Origin: Spirochaetales bacterium
Lineage (GTDB): Bacteria > Spirochaetota > Spirochaetia > SZUA-6 > DRHE01
Direction of reading: 5' to 3'
Assembly (NCBI GenBank): GCA_016930895.1
Contig: JAFGFV010000249.1
Coordinates: forward strand, 1-14,726
DNA length: 14,726 nucleotides
Both the position numbers and the translations under genes were made by a program. Below the pieces are notes generated by a model. That model was not told the origin of the DNA. It was given only the letters and a program-made list of their open reading frames with translations, and did no database searches. Of this stretch, positions 1 to 7,735 are shown piece after piece (the stretch's first letter is position 1; every line of letters starts with the position of its first letter).

Positions 1-422
1 ACGTGATCGACAAGTACCCCAAGATCAACATCATCCTGTCCCAGACCGGTGAGTTCAACCGCATCCAGGGCAAGCAGGTCATGGAGGCCTTCATGAAGGC
101 CAAGGGCAACGAGATCGACGTGGTCTACGCCCACAACGACGACATGGCCATCGGCGCCATCCAGGCCATCAAGGAATACGGTCTGGACCCGGGCCAGGAC
201 ATCTACCTGCTGTCCATTGACGCGGTGCGCGACGGCTTCGAGGCCATGGTGGCCGGCGACCTGAACCTCGTGGTGGAGTGCACCCCCCTGCTCGGGCCCA
301 AGGGCTTCGACGCCATCGAGGCGGCCCTGCGTGGCGAGACCCTGCCCAAGTGGATCAAGTCCGACGACCAGGTGTTCCCCATGGCCGTGGCCAAGGACGT
401 GATCGGAACTCGTAAGTACTAA
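1..422 (+). CDS. ytfQ: Sugar ABC transporter substrate-binding protein, YtfQ-like (C-terminal part, 5' truncated by window edge)
   Basis: This is the C-terminal ~139 residues of a periplasmic-binding-protein type I (Peripla_BP_4) sugar-binding protein; the signal peptide and N-terminal lobe lie left of the window. The first in-frame GTG (base 3) is an internal codon, not a start. The stretch SQTGEFNRIQGKQVMEAF, then YAHNDDMAIGAIQAIKEYGL, then SIDAVRDGFEAM and the ECTPLLGPKGFDA segment follow the pattern of E. coli YtfQ closely, including the hinge and ligand-contact region around NDDMAIGA. YtfQ of E. coli binds galactofuranose, and related Gaf proteins bind furanose sugars. The gene is followed after 44 bases by a matching ATPase and two permeases in the ytfQ-R-T-yjfF order. 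The family call is firm. Preference for a furanose is inferred from the subfamily, and the actual sugar is unknown. Confidence 0.9.
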   Translation, partial: VIDKYPKINIILSQTGEFNRIQGKQVMEAFMKAKGNEIDVVYAHNDDMAIGAIQAIKEYGLDPGQDIYLLSIDAVRDGFEAMVAGDLNLVVECTPLLGPKGFDAIEAALRGETLPKWIKSDDQVFPMAVAKDVIGTRKY

Positions 423-466
423 AGCTTGCGCGTTCGCTCGGATTGGTGTAAAGAGTAGGGACAGTC

Positions 467-1999
467 ATGGAAAACGGCGAGATCTTGCGACTGAGCGGTA
501 TCACCAAGAGTTTTCCGGGGGTCCTTGCTCTGGCTGACGTGGATTTCGCCCTCAAGCAGGGCGAAATCCACGCGCTTATGGGGGAGAACGGGGCGGGCAA
601 GTCCACCCTGATCAAGGTGCTCACCGGGGTTCACAAGCGGGACTCCGGGGTCATCGAGTACCTGGGGGATCCCATCGACGTGCGCTCGCCCCTGCACGCC
701 CAGGAGCTGGGGATCAGCACCGTGTACCAGGAGGTGAACCTGGTCCCCAACCTGTCGGTGGCGGAGAACCTGTTCCTGGGACGCCAGCCCATGCGCGCGG
801 GCCGGATCGCCTGGAGGTCGATCAACGAACAGGCGGTCGAGATCCTCGCTCGCTTCGATCTGGACATCGACGTGAGGGAGAATCTCGGGCGCTACACCGT
901 GGCCGTCCAGCAGATGGTGGCGATTGCCCGGGCCCTGGAGCTGCACGCCAAGGTGCTGATCCTGGACGAGCCCACCTCCAGCCTGAACATCGAAGAGGTG
1001 GAGAAGCTCTTCCAGCAGATGCGGCGGCTCAAGCAGGAAGGGCAGGCGATCATCTTTATCACCCACTTCGTGGACCAGGCCTTCCAGATCAGCGACCGGA
1101 TCACGGTCTTGCGCAACGGTCGATACATCGGGACGTACCCGACCCGGGAGATCTCCAAGGTTGACCTGATCTCCAAGCTGCTGGGCCGGGAATACGAGAA
1201 GCTGACCGAGCTGGCGGTGGCCAGGACCAGTTCGGAGGAGGCGGCCGAGGCGGAGGCCTTTGTCCGCACCGAGGACCTGGGTCGCAAGGGCAGCATCAAA
1301 CCCTTCAGCGTCAAGATCAGCAAGGGAAAGGTGGTCGGCTGCGCCGGCCTGCTGGGCTCGGGCAGGACCGAGCTGGCCAACGTGCTCTTCGGGATCGAGG
1401 CGGCGGACAGCGGCACGCTGTACGTGGGCGGGAGGGAGCTCAAGATCTCCAACCCCGGGAAAGCGATGCGCCACGGGATCGGTCTGAGCCCCGAGGACCG
1501 CAAGGAGCAGGGGATCGTCCCGCAGCTCTCCGTGCGGGAGAACATCGCCCTGGCGCTGCAGGTGCGCAGGGGCTGGTTCAAGAACCTGTCCAGCAAGGAG
1601 CAGAAGGAGATCGCCGAGCGCTACATCGAGCTCCTGGGCATCAAGACCCCTTCCACCGAGCAGCTCATGGGGAACCTGAGCGGCGGCAACCAGCAGAAGG
1701 TGATCATTGCCCGCTGGCTGGCCTCCGATCCCCAGTTCCTGATCCTGGACGAGCCCACCCGGGGCATCGACGTGGGGGCCAAGACCGAGATCCAGAAGCT
1801 GGTCGTGGAGCTGGCCCAGAAGAACCTGGCGGTGCTGTTCATCTCCTCGGAGATCGAGGAGATCGCCCGCTGCTCCAGCGAGGTCCTGGTCCTCCACAAC
1901 CGTGAGGTCGTGGAGACCCTGCACGGCAAGGACATCAATGACCAGAACATCATGAACGCGATCGCCGAACGGCACGTGGAGGGTGGCACGGATGGCTGA
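467..1999 (+). CDS. ytfR: Sugar ABC transporter ATP-binding protein, two ATPase domains, YtfR-like
   Basis: This 510-residue protein is the double-domain ATPase that powers CUT2-class (Rbs/Mgl/Ytf type) sugar import at the inner face of the membrane. Domain 1 has Walker A GENGAGKST (residues 39-47), a diverged signature in the form YTVAVQQMVAIARAL and Walker B VLILDEPTSSL. The VAVQQ version of the signature is the one known from E. coli YtfR. Domain 2 has the degenerate P-loop GLLGSGRTEL usual for this class, then an intact LSGGNQQK signature and LILDEPTRGIDVGAK. The length is normal for the family. The ATG at 467 has AGGG six bases upstream. The last eight bases overlap the next gene, so translation is probably coupled. 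The two domains are asymmetric, as in all relatives, and domain 1 likely carries most of the hydrolysis. Substrate is assigned only through the neighbours. Confidence 0.95.
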   Translation: MENGEILRLSGITKSFPGVLALADVDFALKQGEIHALMGENGAGKSTLIKVLTGVHKRDSGVIEYLGDPIDVRSPLHAQELGISTVYQEVNLVPNLSVAENLFLGRQPMRAGRIAWRSINEQAVEILARFDLDIDVRENLGRYTVAVQQMVAIARALELHAKVLILDEPTSSLNIEEVEKLFQQMRRLKQEGQAIIFITHFVDQAFQISDRITVLRNGRYIGTYPTREISKVDLISKLLGREYEKLTELAVARTSSEEAAEAEAFVRTEDLGRKGSIKPFSVKISKGKVVGCAGLLGSGRTELANVLFGIEAADSGTLYVGGRELKISNPGKAMRHGIGLSPEDRKEQGIVPQLSVRENIALALQVRRGWFKNLSSKEQKEIAERYIELLGIKTPSTEQLMGNLSGGNQQKVIIARWLASDPQFLILDEPTRGIDVGAKTEIQKLVVELAQKNLAVLFISSEIEEIARCSSEVLVLHNREVVETLHGKDINDQNIMNAIAERHVEGGTDG

Positions 2000-3065
2000 G
2001 CAAACCACGACCAGCGTCGCGGTGGAACCCGCCGGGCGCACCCGGGGGCTCCCTCCCATCGTCTGGCCGCTCCTGGCCCTGGCGGCGATCCTGCTGTTCA
2101 ATCTCATCCTGACCGAGGGGTTCTTCTCCATCGTCGTCAAGGACGGTCACCTCTTCGGCAGCCTGATCGACATCCTGAAACGGGCCGCTCCCACCCTGAT
2201 CATCGCCCTGGGCATGACCCTGGTCATCGCCACCGGCGGGATCGACATCTCCGTGGGCTCGGTGGCGGCCATTGCGGGATCCGTGGGCGCGCTCATGATC
2301 CGGGGAACCAACATCGCCTACCTGGAAGAGGCCGCTCACGCCACGGCGCCGCTGCTCCCGGTGTTCGCCTTTGCCCTCCTGGCCGCGGCGGCCGCCGGGC
2401 TGTTCAACGGCGTCCTGGTGTCGATCGTGGGCATCCAGCCGATCGTGGCCACCCTGATCCTGATGATCACCGGCCGCGGGGTCGCCATGCTGGTCACCGG
2501 CGGGTACGTGCTGAGCTTTGACCACCCGCGCTTCGAGTACGTCGGCATCGGCCACCTCCTGGGTCTTCCCTTTCCCTTCATCATGGCCGTCGGGGTGTTC
2601 GTGGTCCTGTTCCTGCTGACGCGGCTGATCCCCCTCGGGCTGTTCGTGCAGGCCACCGGCGGCAATACCACGGCGAGCACCTACTCGGGGGTCAACACCC
2701 GGATCGTCAAGCTGCTGGTGTACCTGGTCTCCGGGATCTGCGCCGGGATCGCCGGCCTGATCCTGACTTCCGACGTCAAGGCCGCCGACGCCAACTACAT
2801 GGGGCTGTGGCTGGAGTTGGACGCGATCCTGGCCGTGGTCATCGGGGGCACCGCCATGACCGGGGGCCGCTACAGCCTGTGGGGCACGATCGTCGGAGCC
2901 CTGATCATCCAGACCCTGACCACGACCATCCTGACCCGGGGGGTCCAGGTCCAGCTCACGCTGATCGTCAAGGCCGTGGTGGTGGTCCTGGTCATCCTGA
3001 TCCAGTCCGAGCGCACCCGGGAGTTCCTCCAGAGGCCCCGCAGGCGCCTGCGGGCATCGGGGTAG
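1992..3065 (+). CDS. ytfT: Sugar ABC transporter permease, YtfT-like
   Basis: This is an integral membrane permease of the CUT2 (BPD_transp_2) family, 357 residues if started at the ATG at 1992. I prefer this ATG to the in-frame GTG at 1983 because GGAGGG (1978-1983) sits eight bases before the ATG, while the GTG overlaps that site. After a short polar N-terminus comes a first hydrophobic helix (PIVWPLLALAAILLFNLI). The family landmark GMTLVIATGGIDISVGS follows, which is close to the E. coli YtfT version. Further hydrophobic helices and a late GGTAMTGGRYSLWGT loop complete the fold. The C-terminus is Arg-rich and probably cytoplasmic. It most likely pairs with the next permease as a heterodimeric channel for the sugar. 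The family call is strong. The sugar is inferred from the YtfQRT-YjfF arrangement. Confidence 0.93.
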   Translation: MAEQTTTSVAVEPAGRTRGLPPIVWPLLALAAILLFNLILTEGFFSIVVKDGHLFGSLIDILKRAAPTLIIALGMTLVIATGGIDISVGSVAAIAGSVGALMIRGTNIAYLEEAAHATAPLLPVFAFALLAAAAAGLFNGVLVSIVGIQPIVATLILMITGRGVAMLVTGGYVLSFDHPRFEYVGIGHLLGLPFPFIMAVGVFVVLFLLTRLIPLGLFVQATGGNTTASTYSGVNTRIVKLLVYLVSGICAGIAGLILTSDVKAADANYMGLWLELDAILAVVIGGTAMTGGRYSLWGTIVGALIIQTLTTTILTRGVQVQLTLIVKAVVVVLVILIQSERTREFLQRPRRRLRASG

Positions 3066-3069
3066 CGGC

Positions 3070-4092
3070 ATGAGCGCCACCCTGGACGTCGACAAGGGCG
3101 AAGGCCGCCGCAAGTCCGCCGACTGGCTGGCCGGGCTGCGGCAGCGGATCCCGATCCTCTCACCCGCGCTGGTGTTCATCGTGATCTTTTCGATCGGCGG
3201 GCTCCTCTACCGCAACTTCTTCTCCCTCGGGGTGCTGCTGAACCTGTTCACCGACAACGCCTTCCTAGGCGTTGCGGCGGTCGGCATGACCTTCGTGATC
3301 ATATCCGGCGGGATCGACCTGTCGGTCGGGGCGGTCATCTCCACCAGCGCCATGATCATCGCCGTGGTCGATCAGGCGGGGGCCGGACCTCTCGTGGGGA
3401 TACCCCTGGCCCTGGCCTTCGGAGCTTCCCTGGGATGCCTGCTGGGCCTGATCATCCATTTCTTCCGGGCCCATCCGTTCATCGTCACCCTTTCGGGGAT
3501 GTTCCTGGCGCGCGGCCTGGGGTACGTGCTGAGCTGGCAGTCGGTGCCCATCGAGAACGAGTTCTATGCCCAGGCATCGCAGATTGGTATCCCCATGGGC
3601 GGCATCCTGAAGCTCTCGGTTCCGGCGATCATGTTCATCGGGGTGGTGATCATCGGCATCATCGTCCAGCGTGCCACCAAGTACGGGCGGAACATCTACG
3701 CTATCGGGGGCAACGAGACCTCGGCCTTCCTCATGGGCCTGCCCGTGGGCAGGACCAAGATCCTGATCTACACGGTGAGCGGCCTGCTGTCGGCCCTCGG
3801 GGGGGTGGTGCTGAGCTTCTACACCCTGCAGGGGTACGGGAACGCGGCCTTCGGGCTGGAGCTCGAAGCCATCGCCTCGGTGGTGATCGGCGGCACCCTC
3901 CTGACCGGAGGAGTGGGCTCCGTGCTGGGCACCCTGATCGGGGTGCTGATCCTGGGGCTGATCCAGACCTTTATCTCCTTTCAGGGCACCCTGAACGTGT
4001 ACTGGACCAGGATCTTCATCGGCATGATGCTCTTTGCCTTTATCCTGCTGCAGAAGGCCCTCAGCCTGGGCGCGGTTCGGAGACAGAAGTAG
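3070..4092 (+). CDS. yjfF: Sugar ABC transporter permease, YjfF-like
   Basis: This is the second BPD_transp_2 membrane permease, 340 residues, starting four bases after the stop of the previous permease with no strong ribosome site of its own. It is therefore probably translated by coupling. The polar N-terminus (about 30 residues) is followed by a hydrophobic helix (ILSPALVFIVIFSIGGLLY) and the landmark GMTFVIISGGIDLSVGAVI, the form found in E. coli YjfF. The later IYAIGGNETSAFLMGLPV and VVIGGTLLTGGVGSVLGT loops are also characteristic of CUT2 permeases. About eight to ten membrane segments can be read. Together with YtfT it should form the translocation path. Having two different permease genes in this order is typical of the galactofuranose/Gaf type and unlike Rbs or Mgl, which use one permease. 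Confidence 0.93.
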   Translation: MSATLDVDKGEGRRKSADWLAGLRQRIPILSPALVFIVIFSIGGLLYRNFFSLGVLLNLFTDNAFLGVAAVGMTFVIISGGIDLSVGAVISTSAMIIAVVDQAGAGPLVGIPLALAFGASLGCLLGLIIHFFRAHPFIVTLSGMFLARGLGYVLSWQSVPIENEFYAQASQIGIPMGGILKLSVPAIMFIGVVIIGIIVQRATKYGRNIYAIGGNETSAFLMGLPVGRTKILIYTVSGLLSALGGVVLSFYTLQGYGNAAFGLELEAIASVVIGGTLLTGGVGSVLGTLIGVLILGLIQTFISFQGTLNVYWTRIFIGMMLFAFILLQKALSLGAVRRQK

Positions 4093-4096
4093 CCGC

Positions 4097-4122
4097 CATC
4101 GCGGCGCGGCGCCGCCCCGATG
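4097..4122 (+). other. Stem-loop between permease and epimerase genes
   Basis: CATCG (4097-4101) pairs with CGATG (4118-4122). Inside it, after a single C-C mismatch, GGCG (4103-4106) pairs with CGCC (4113-4116) around a six-base loop. It starts four bases after the yjfF stop and is not followed by a T-run, so a classical intrinsic terminator is unlikely. A role in mRNA processing or 3'-end protection of the transporter part of the message is possible but is inference. Confidence 0.4.
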
Positions 4123-4166
4123 CGCGAAGACTCGGCCCACGAAACCCCGATCCGGGAGGCGAGAGG

Positions 4167-5240
4167 ATGCTGATCCGGGAGCAGGCGTCCGCAATCACCC
4201 CAGAGGGCCAGCCCATCCGCATTTTCGCGGTCGAGAACTCCAAGGGGCTGTCGGTTCGGCTCATGAGCTACGGCGCGACCCTGCTGTCCGTGCGGATGCC
4301 GGACCGGGAGGGCAGGATCGACGAGATCACGCTGGGTTTCGACGGCATCCCGGACTATCTGGACAGGCGGCGCGCCTCGGGGGCCAACCTCGACCCGTAC
4401 TTCGGGACCACGATCGGACGCTACGCCAACCGCATCGCCCACGGAAGGTTCGCCATCGGCAGCCGGCGCTACGAGCTGGCCCGCAACGAGGCCGGGGTTC
4501 ACCATCTCCACGGGGGCGATCGAGGGTTCGACAAGGTGCTGTGGACGGCCGAAGCCTTCGAGACGGCCGCCAGCGCGGGAGTGGTCTTCACCTATTCCAG
4601 CCCCGACGGGGAAGAGGGCTATCCCGGCAACCTGGAGGCCAGGGTGGCCTACACTCTCGACGAGGACGGCGTCTTGCGGATCGACTTCCAGGCCACAACG
4701 GACCAGCCGACCCCGGTGAACCTGGCGAACCATGCCTGCTGGAACCTGGCGGGCGCCGGGCTGGGCACGGTCCTGGATCATGAGCTGAGCCTCCACTGCA
4801 GCAGGTACCTGCCGGCCGATGAGAGCCTGATTCCCACCGGGGTGCTTGCGGAGGTCACGGGAACCCCCATGGACTTTCGCCGGCCCAAACGCATCGGCGC
4901 GGAGATCGACGCGGTGCCGGGGGGGTACGATCACTGCTTTCTCATCGACCGGTCCGACACGGACGGGAAGGACCCGCAAGCCGCAGCCCGGGTCCGCGAC
5001 CCCGCGGGCGGCAGGTGCATGGAGATATCGACCACCATGCCGGCGCTACAGTTCTACTCGGGGAATTTCCTCGAGGGGGTACTGGGCAGAAACGGCGCGA
5101 GAATGAGCAAACACGGCGGCCTGGTGCTGTTGACCGAGTATCCTCCCGATTCTCCGAATCGGCCGGAGTTCGAATCGCCGATCCTGAAGCCGGGGTCGCC
5201 GTATCGACACTGCACCCAGTACCGGTTCTACGGGGAATAG
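4167..5240 (+). CDS. galM: Aldose 1-epimerase (mutarotase) family protein, GalM-like, atypical catalytic site
   Basis: This 357-residue protein belongs to the aldose 1-epimerase family, which interconverts sugar anomers in the cytoplasm. The ATG at 4167 has GGGAGG seven bases upstream. The reading frame stays open far upstream, but that part overlaps yjfF. Family landmarks are RYANRI, the HLHGGDRGFDKVLW segment with the first active-site His, NLANHACWNL with the second His, and GGYDHCFLI with the conserved Asp. The C-terminal motif reads GLVLLTEYPPDSPN, where family members usually have GxxLETQxxPDSPN. The position of the catalytic Glu is therefore Leu322, and the only nearby Glu is two residues later (Glu324). 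The enzyme may use a shifted Glu, be weak, or act on another substrate. It follows the furanose transporter and precedes a dehydrogenase, which fits processing of the imported sugar. Confidence 0.88.
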   Translation: MLIREQASAITPEGQPIRIFAVENSKGLSVRLMSYGATLLSVRMPDREGRIDEITLGFDGIPDYLDRRRASGANLDPYFGTTIGRYANRIAHGRFAIGSRRYELARNEAGVHHLHGGDRGFDKVLWTAEAFETAASAGVVFTYSSPDGEEGYPGNLEARVAYTLDEDGVLRIDFQATTDQPTPVNLANHACWNLAGAGLGTVLDHELSLHCSRYLPADESLIPTGVLAEVTGTPMDFRRPKRIGAEIDAVPGGYDHCFLIDRSDTDGKDPQAAARVRDPAGGRCMEISTTMPALQFYSGNFLEGVLGRNGARMSKHGGLVLLTEYPPDSPNRPEFESPILKPGSPYRHCTQYRFYGE

Positions 5241-5269
5241 GGGCGGGGCCCCGGAGGTGAGTGACACGG

Positions 5270-6301
5270 ATGAAAGCTCTGGTCCTGAAGGAGTACAAGC
5301 GCTTCGCGTACGAGGAGGTGCCGCAGCCTGAGCCGGGTCCCGGGGAGGTGCTGATCAAGGTCAAGGCCTGCGGCATCTGCGGCAGCGACGTCCATGGGAT
5401 GGACGGCTCCACCGGCCGGCGGATTCCCCCGATCGTCATGGGGCACGAGGCGGCGGGCACCATCGAGTCCCTCGGACCGGGGGTGCAGGGCTGGCAGACC
5501 GGTGAGCGGGTGACCTTCGATTCCACCGTGTACTGCGGGAGCTGCTGGCACTGCCGCCGCGGGGAGATCAACCTGTGCGACAACCGCCGGGTGCTGGGGG
5601 TGTCCTGCGACGAGTACCGGAGGGACGGGGCCTTCGCCGAGTACGTGGCGGTGCCCCAGCACATCCTGTACCGGATCCCGGAAGGGGTGGGCTACGAACA
5701 GGCCGCCATGGTGGAAGCGGTCTCGATCGCCGCGCACGGGGTCAACCGGCTCTCTCCGCGCCTCGGGGACGCCGTGGTCGTGGTGGGGGCGGGCATCATC
5801 GGGCTGCTGGTCGTCCAGGTGCTCAAGGCCGCCGGGTGCGGCCTGGTCGCGGCGGTCGACGTGGCCGCCGAGCGCTTGGAGATGGCCCGCCGGCTCGGGG
5901 CGGACGTGGGCCTGGACCCCACGCGGGAGGAGGTGGCCTCCCGGGTTCGTGAGCTGACCGGCGGGAGAGGCGCCGACGGGGCGGTGGAGGCGGTGGGCAG
6001 CACCGCGGCCGTGCAGACCGCGGTCGCGGCGGTGCGCAAGGGGGCGACCTTGGCCCTGATCGGGAACGTGAGCCCGAGCGTGGAGTTTCCCCTGCAGTCG
6101 GTGGTGACCCGGGAGATCTCGGTCAACGGCAGCTGCGCCTCCCGCGGGGAGTACCCGGCGGCCATCGACATGATCGCCCGCAGGAGGATCGACGTGGACG
6201 CGCTGATCAGCGCCACCGCGCCGCTCCGCGAGGGGGCTGAATGGTTCCGGCGCCTCTACGAGCGCGAGAAGGGCCTGATCAAGGTCGTGCTCGTGCCGTG
6301 A
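5270..6301 (+). CDS. Zinc-dependent medium-chain alcohol/polyol/sugar dehydrogenase
   Basis: This is a 343-residue MDR-family dehydrogenase. The ATG at 5270 is preferred over the in-frame GTG at 5261 because GGAGGTGA (5253-5260) lies nine bases before it and MKALVL is the usual start of this family. Catalytic zinc ligands are Cys37, His59 with Glu60 (GHE), and probably Glu149. The structural zinc is held by Cys89, Cys92, Cys95 and Cys103. The Rossmann motif GAGIIG is at 173-178. Asp197 at the end of the second strand suggests NAD rather than NADP. Its closest general type is the threonine/sorbitol/galactitol-phosphate dehydrogenase group, and the sequence alone does not decide the substrate. 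Being last in the ABC transporter operon, right after the epimerase, it most likely oxidises the imported sugar or a derivative. Confidence 0.88.
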   Translation: MKALVLKEYKRFAYEEVPQPEPGPGEVLIKVKACGICGSDVHGMDGSTGRRIPPIVMGHEAAGTIESLGPGVQGWQTGERVTFDSTVYCGSCWHCRRGEINLCDNRRVLGVSCDEYRRDGAFAEYVAVPQHILYRIPEGVGYEQAAMVEAVSIAAHGVNRLSPRLGDAVVVVGAGIIGLLVVQVLKAAGCGLVAAVDVAAERLEMARRLGADVGLDPTREEVASRVRELTGGRGADGAVEAVGSTAAVQTAVAAVRKGATLALIGNVSPSVEFPLQSVVTREISVNGSCASRGEYPAAIDMIARRRIDVDALISATAPLREGAEWFRRLYEREKGLIKVVLVP

Positions 6302-6322
6302 GGCCGAGCCGGACGCCGGCGG

Positions 6323-7504
6323 CTACTCGGGCCCTGGTGAGCGGGCGTAGGCGAGGCGGCCCCGGAACAGGGTCTTGTCCACCACGAGCGCCTCGGCCCC
6401 GGGGCTCCAGCGAAACTGAACGAGGTCTGCGGCCATGCCGGGGGTCGGATCGGCCGAGGAAGGCTGCTCCGGGGCCCCCAGGAGGCGCGCCGGGTTGAGC
6501 GTGCACAGCCGCACGGCCTCTCCAATGCTGCAGCCCGTGGCCCGGACGAACTGGGCCACTCCGCGGTCCAGGAGGTGGCCGGCGCCGGCCAGGATCTCCG
6601 TGCCTGCCACGCCCAGGTGTCCGTCCTCGAACACCTGCACGTCGATCGCCCCCCACTTGTGCAGCCCCGGACGGTGGCCGCCCAGCGCCGCCGCGTCGCT
6701 GACCAGGAGGAGCCGCCCGAGGCCCTTGACCCGAAGGAACACCTTGAGCACGGCCGGCGGCAGGTGAAAGCCGTCGGCAATGATCCCGGCCCACAGCCGG
6801 TCTTCGGCGAGCTGCTCCCAGATGTAGTTGCGCAGGCGCGGGATCAGGGGATGGCTGCCGTTGCCCAGGTGGGTGGAGAGGAGCGCTCCCGCCTCCACGG
6901 CCTCGCGAACCCGCTCGGGAGCGCAGGCGCAGTGGCCGATCGCGGCAATCACGCCCTGGCCGCTGACCCGTTCGATGAACTCGAGAGCGCCCTTGCGCTC
7001 CGGCGCCAGGGTCACGATCCGGATGCGCCCCCCTGCGGCCTCCTGCCAGGACATGAACTCACCGAAATCCGGATCACGAACATAGCGCGCGTCGTGGGCT
7101 CCCCGCGGGCCGTCTTCCGCGCAGATGTACGGGCCCTCGATGTGCACCCCCGGAACTGCGGCGGCGAGCTGCGGGTCGGTTTCCAGGGCGAGGCTCAGGG
7201 TGCGCAGGCCGGCCCGGATCTTCTCCCCGGGGGCGGTGACGAAGGTCGGAAGGTGCCGGGTGGTGCCGGAGGCGGCCAGGACTGCCACGATGCCGGCGAC
7301 ATGCTTCGGGTCGAGCTGGGGAGCGTTGTAATCCATGCCCGCGTATCCGTTGACCTGCCCGTCCAGGAACCCCGGCGACAGGTAGGGCGCGCCGGGCGGA
7401 AGAGGGCAGGGCCGTACCGCGACGACCCGTTCCCCCCGGATGCTCAGCGAAACCCCCTTGCCGGTGTAGACCCAGACCCCCGTCAACTCGAAGCTCTCGT
7501 TCAT
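6323..7504 (-). CDS. NagA-like amidohydrolase (N-acetylglucosamine-6-phosphate deacetylase family)
   Basis: This is a 393-residue amidohydrolase of the NagA family. The reading frame is open for another 198 codons upstream, but the ATG at 7504 (MNESFELTG) starts where the family normally starts. Landmarks match NagA: PGFLDGQVNG at 44-53, HIEGPY with Glu123 as the metal ligand, His191 in IGHCA, His212 in STHLGNG, His247 in ADGFHLP, and the catalytic Asp270 in LVSDAA. These correspond to Glu131, His195, His216, His251 and Asp273 of E. coli NagA. The substrate loop differs: HLGNGSH replaces the usual HLFNAM, so GlcNAc-6-phosphate may not be its substrate. It converges on the sugar operon with 21 bases between the stops. 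Its job may be deacetylation or hydrolysis of a sugar from the same source. The family call is strong; function is uncertain. Confidence 0.85.
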   Translation of the reverse strand: MNESFELTGVWVYTGKGVSLSIRGERVVAVRPCPLPPGAPYLSPGFLDGQVNGYAGMDYNAPQLDPKHVAGIVAVLAASGTTRHLPTFVTAPGEKIRAGLRTLSLALETDPQLAAAVPGVHIEGPYICAEDGPRGAHDARYVRDPDFGEFMSWQEAAGGRIRIVTLAPERKGALEFIERVSGQGVIAAIGHCACAPERVREAVEAGALLSTHLGNGSHPLIPRLRNYIWEQLAEDRLWAGIIADGFHLPPAVLKVFLRVKGLGRLLLVSDAAALGGHRPGLHKWGAIDVQVFEDGHLGVAGTEILAGAGHLLDRGVAQFVRATGCSIGEAVRLCTLNPARLLGAPEQPSSADPTPGMAADLVQFRWSPGAEALVVDKTLFRGRLAYARSPGPE

Positions 7505-7735
7505 GCGATGCTTCCGGTGCCGGAGACTACTGTACCCCGGAGCGGGGCGGGGCATCCACCCTGCGAGAGCCGCGGCAGCGCGGCACAAGCGCGGAGGCAG
7601 CGCCGAGGCAGCGTGGCCGTGGAGCCCGGCCCTCCGCCTTGACCCCGGGGAATTCGCCTTAGTACCTTCAACAAACCGACCGCGCCAAAGCGCGCCGGCG
7701 AGACTGCGGCGGCGAGAGTCGCTACGGGAGGCAGC

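Noticed and set aside
1983..1991. GTG at 1983 as the start of the first permease
   Set aside because: It overlaps the GGAGGG ribosome site that is ideally spaced for the ATG at 1992.
419..3179. Very long open frames on the minus strand opposite the transporter genes
   Set aside because: They read as Gly/Asp/Gln/His/Pro-rich low-complexity sequence with no recognisable domain, as expected for antisense frames of high-GC genes. The plus-strand genes have clear families and ribosome sites.
6302..6330. Possible terminator in the 21-base gap between convergent dehydrogenase and NagA-like genes
   Set aside because: Only short competing 5-bp pairings (CCGAG/CTCGG, AGCCG/CGGCT) exist, with no T-run.
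7505..7735. Possible gene or upstream extension of the NagA-like frame in the divergent intergenic region, and a weak TTGACC-based promoter near 7639
   Set aside because: The translated extension is Arg/Ala/Pro-rich without a fold or family. The -10 partner of TTGACC matches only three of six bases at usable spacings, so I do not list it as a feature.
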